Source: Bacteroides sp. CAG:1060 (GTDB lineage: Bacteria > Bacteroidota > Bacteroidia > Bacteroidales > UBA932). From it: DNA of 6,486 nt. This document shows, piece by piece, positions 4,531-6,486 of the stretch; within the stretch, counting starts at the first letter, position 1, and each line of letters opens with the position of its first letter. The stretch covers positions 34,295 to 40,780 of the forward strand of contig HF986300.1 in NCBI GenBank assembly GCA_000432655.1, in the 5' to 3' direction. The position numbers and the translations under genes are program-made. The notes below the pieces were generated by a model. The model was not told the DNA's origin. It saw only the letters and a list, made by a program, of their open reading frames with translations, and did no database searches.

Positions 4531-5904
4531 CTATTTGAAGAACTTGTCAATCTCTCTGATGGATTGCGGCATGGTGAACACAGCGACTCTGTCGTAAGCT
4601 TCAATCCGGGTGTCTCCGACCGCTATATATGCTTCATTGCCACGGATGACACCTCCGACCAGCGCGTTCTGCGGGAAATCAAGTTCCTTGAGAGGAGCCT
4701 TGGTGATGGCGGAGTCAGGAGCCACAGTATATTCGATCACCTCCGCGTTGGAGCCTGTCATGTAACGGACAAACCTGGCCTTTCCCGACAGGGTGAGACG
4801 GAATATTCTTCCGGCGGTAAGGAGTTTCTTGTTGATGACATTGTCCACTCCCATCTCTTCCGCAAGCTTTATGTATTCGATATTCTCGACTTCCGCTACC
4901 GTTCGCGCCACTCCGAATTTTTTAGCTACCACGCAGGACAGCACGTTGCTTTCGTCGTTGCTTGTAAGAGCTATGAACGCGTCATATTGCTGGATGCCCT
5001 CGTCGTACAGGAAATCCGAATTTCTTCCGTCTCCGTTCACCACCTGCACGGTGTCCGGCAGTCGCTGGGACAGTTCGATACATCTGTCGCGGTCTTTCTC
5101 CACCAGTTTGACGTTTACGTTCATCTTTGCAAGGGACCTTGCCAGCATCTCGGCAATCGGGCCTCCTCCTACGATGAAGACGCCGTTTATTTCTATGTTG
5201 CTCTTGCCGAGCAGTCTGTTGAGTGACTCGACGCCTTCTCTGCGGCAGACCACGAATACGAGGTCTCCGAACTGGAACTTGGTGTCCAGTCTCGGGATAA
5301 TGGTCTTTTCGTCGCGGGTGATGGCGATGATTCTGAACTGATTGATGATGTCCTTATCTACAGTCTTGATGAATTCTGACAACTTGAGGTCCAGGATAGG
5401 GGAGTCCTCGTTGAGCTTGAAGACCGCTATCTGAAGCTTTCCCCTGGCGAATTCCATAGTCTCGGACGAAGAGTTGTGCTTGAGGAAATCCACTATTTCT
5501 TCGGCGGCCGTCATTTCCGGATAGAATAGCAGTTCTATTCCCATCTCCTTGAACAGCAATTTGTTCTCCGATGAGAGGTAGTCCTCGTCATTGATTCGGG
5601 CTATAACCTTGGCTGCTCCTATCCTTTTGGCCAGAAGCGCGCCCACTATGTTGATTTCCTGTGTGGACTGGGGATATACCGCGATGAAAAGGTCCGCCCT
5701 GCCCACTCCTGCATCCTTAAGCGTCTGGATGGACGTAGGGTTACCTACAATGGCCTCCACGTCGCTATATGACGACAAAGCTGATATTCTCTGCTGATCA
5801 GCATCGATTACCGTGACTTCGTTGCCTTCGGACCGAAGCATCTTGGCAAGATGAGAGCCTACTTCTCCGGCTCCTTCAATGACGATTTTCATGTTCGGTT
5901 TCAT
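4531..5904 (-). CDS. trkA: TrkA, NAD-binding regulatory subunit of Trk potassium uptake
   Basis: The 457-residue protein has the duplicated RCK architecture of TrkA, the cytoplasmic ring that gates the TrkH/TrkG potassium channel in response to nucleotide. The first RCK_N Rossmann fold (about 5-125) has GAGEVG (11-16) and the ribose-binding acid at the end of VTVID (D34). A TrkA_C domain follows (about 150-225). The second RCK_N (about 239-358) has GGGPIA (246-251), where the third glycine is replaced by alanine, and E269. A second TrkA_C ends the protein (about 380-455). The ATG at 5904 follows AGGAG by only 2 bases; an in-frame ATG at 5892 starts MKIVIEGAGEVG, the usual TrkA beginning, with a 14-base spacing, and may be the true start. 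The gene overlaps the end of the glycosyltransferase by 29 bases. No trkH is adjacent: grpE follows instead. Confidence 0.95.
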   Translation of the reverse strand: MKPNMKIVIEGAGEVGSHLAKMLRSEGNEVTVIDADQQRISALSSYSDVEAIVGNPTSIQTLKDAGVGRADLFIAVYPQSTQEINIVGALLAKRIGAAKVIARINDEDYLSSENKLLFKEMGIELLFYPEMTAAEEIVDFLKHNSSSETMEFARGKLQIAVFKLNEDSPILDLKLSEFIKTVDKDIINQFRIIAITRDEKTIIPRLDTKFQFGDLVFVVCRREGVESLNRLLGKSNIEINGVFIVGGGPIAEMLARSLAKMNVNVKLVEKDRDRCIELSQRLPDTVQVVNGDGRNSDFLYDEGIQQYDAFIALTSNDESNVLSCVVAKKFGVARTVAEVENIEYIKLAEEMGVDNVINKKLLTAGRIFRLTLSGKARFVRYMTGSNAEVIEYTVAPDSAITKAPLKELDFPQNALVGGVIRGNEAYIAVGDTRIEAYDRVAVFTMPQSIREIDKFFK

Positions 5905-6486
5905 ATCTCCTGATGTATTTGAATATTCTTTTTCCTTTGAGGGTGAACTGTATGATTATGTTCATGTTGAGCCACCCTTCCGGTCTTTGCCCCGGTGCAC
6001 TTTTCCTTATGGCACCCCGCATCGCTTCGAACTCTGCGTGGGCTTCCTTTACCGCATCGGCCGACGGTTTTTTCCCTGTCAGCAGGTATATGATGCGGGT
6101 CAGGTTATCTATATTTATTCTCCTGCGAAGCAGTGTGGAGGCCCTTTTGTTTCCGACGCTTGCCGCGAGATTCTTTTCCAGCATCAGCAGGCTGTTGCGA
6201 TAATTGAGTTTCAGCTTGAATGCCGAATCCCGGGACAGCGTACCTCCGCCGACATGCCATACACTGCTTTCCGGAACCATGAATATGGAGCGCCCTTCAA
6301 GAGCCGCCCTCCAGCAATAGTCAATTTCTTCCATGTGGGCGAAAAAACTCTCGTCGAGTCCGCCCAGTCCGGTCCAGACATCTGCCCTTGTCATCATGCA
6401 TGCCCCGGAAATCCAGAAAACCCGTTTCGGGGCGGAGTCGTACTGGCCGCAATCCGCCTCCGTCATCGACAGCACCCGTCCCCTGC
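5876..6486 (-). CDS. Family 2 glycosyltransferase, C-terminal part (5' end outside the window)
   Basis: The frame is open to the right edge and ends with TGA at 5878-5876, so about 202 residues are visible; the Met codons near the edge are internal. The stretch QYDSAPKRVFWISGACMMTR and the acidic cluster in DESFFAHMEEIDYCWRA, followed by SSVWHVGGGTL, are typical of the second half of GT-A fold GT2 enzymes of the rhamnosyltransferase (WbbL-like) group, which add a sugar from a nucleotide donor to a lipid-linked surface glycan. The EE of that cluster corresponds to the usual ED acceptor-site motif. The C-terminal 60 residues are basic and amphipathic, without a clear transmembrane helix, and may touch the inner membrane. 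Donor and acceptor cannot be read from this part. Its last codons overlap the trkA start, so the two are probably cotranscribed. Confidence 0.9.
   Translation of the reverse strand, partial: RGRVLSMTEADCGQYDSAPKRVFWISGACMMTRADVWTGLGGLDESFFAHMEEIDYCWRAALEGRSIFMVPESSVWHVGGGTLSRDSAFKLKLNYRNSLLMLEKNLAASVGNKRASTLLRRRINIDNLTRIIYLLTGKKPSADAVKEAHAEFEAMRGAIRKSAPGQRPEGWLNMNIIIQFTLKGKRIFKYIRRYETEHENRH

Noticed and set aside
4519..5226. Long plus-strand open frame opposite trkA
   Set aside because: It is the antisense shadow of trkA, whose minus-strand product matches its family end to end.

Overview
The window looks like a chromosomal segment of a Bacteroidales-type (Bacteroidota) bacterium. Support comes from a sugar-hydrolase C-terminus of the kind common in that phylum, a textbook Bacteroidota promoter (TTTG, 20 nt, TAGATTTG) at 480-511, few Shine-Dalgarno sequences, and proteins (TrkA, GrpE, DnaJ, a family 2 glycosyltransferase) with a Bacteroidota flavour. 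I cannot name the species.

Layout. Bases 2-208 are the 3' end of a plus-strand gene, probably a secreted glycoside hydrolase with a discoidin-like C-terminal domain, closed by a perfect 13-bp hairpin (230-263). From about 265 to 2640 lies an accessory island read on the plus strand: a block of degenerate 40-bp repeats (278-357), a promoter, a DpnI-type endonuclease gene (530-1303), an unrecognised 113-residue protein (1512-1853), the 3' remnant of a DpnA-like adenine methyltransferase (about 1871-2293), a strong terminator (2313-2360), and a second, longer block of the same 40-bp repeats (2393-2570). From 2693 to the right edge everything is core chromosome on the minus strand: a glycosyltransferase (5' end cut off by the window) overlapping trkA, then grpE and dnaJ four bases apart. 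The dnaJ 3' end converges on the island.

How it works together. The endonuclease keeps every catalytic and zinc-binding residue of S. pneumoniae DpnI at identical residue numbers, so it should cut GATC sites whose adenine is methylated. Such an enzyme is lethal in a cell that methylates its own GATC. The methyltransferase tail next to it resembles DpnA, the second methylase of the opposite (DpnII) system, but has lost the half carrying the catalytic DPPY motif. The simplest reading is a locus that once methylated GATC and was converted, by cassette replacement, into one that destroys methylated GATC. The pneumococcal DpnI/DpnII exchange is the known parallel. Direct repeats of 73 bp (61 identical) on either side suggest how such a cassette could be exchanged, but this is inference.

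The right part is ordinary housekeeping: potassium-uptake control (TrkA), the Hsp70 co-chaperones GrpE and DnaJ, and cell-surface glycan synthesis.
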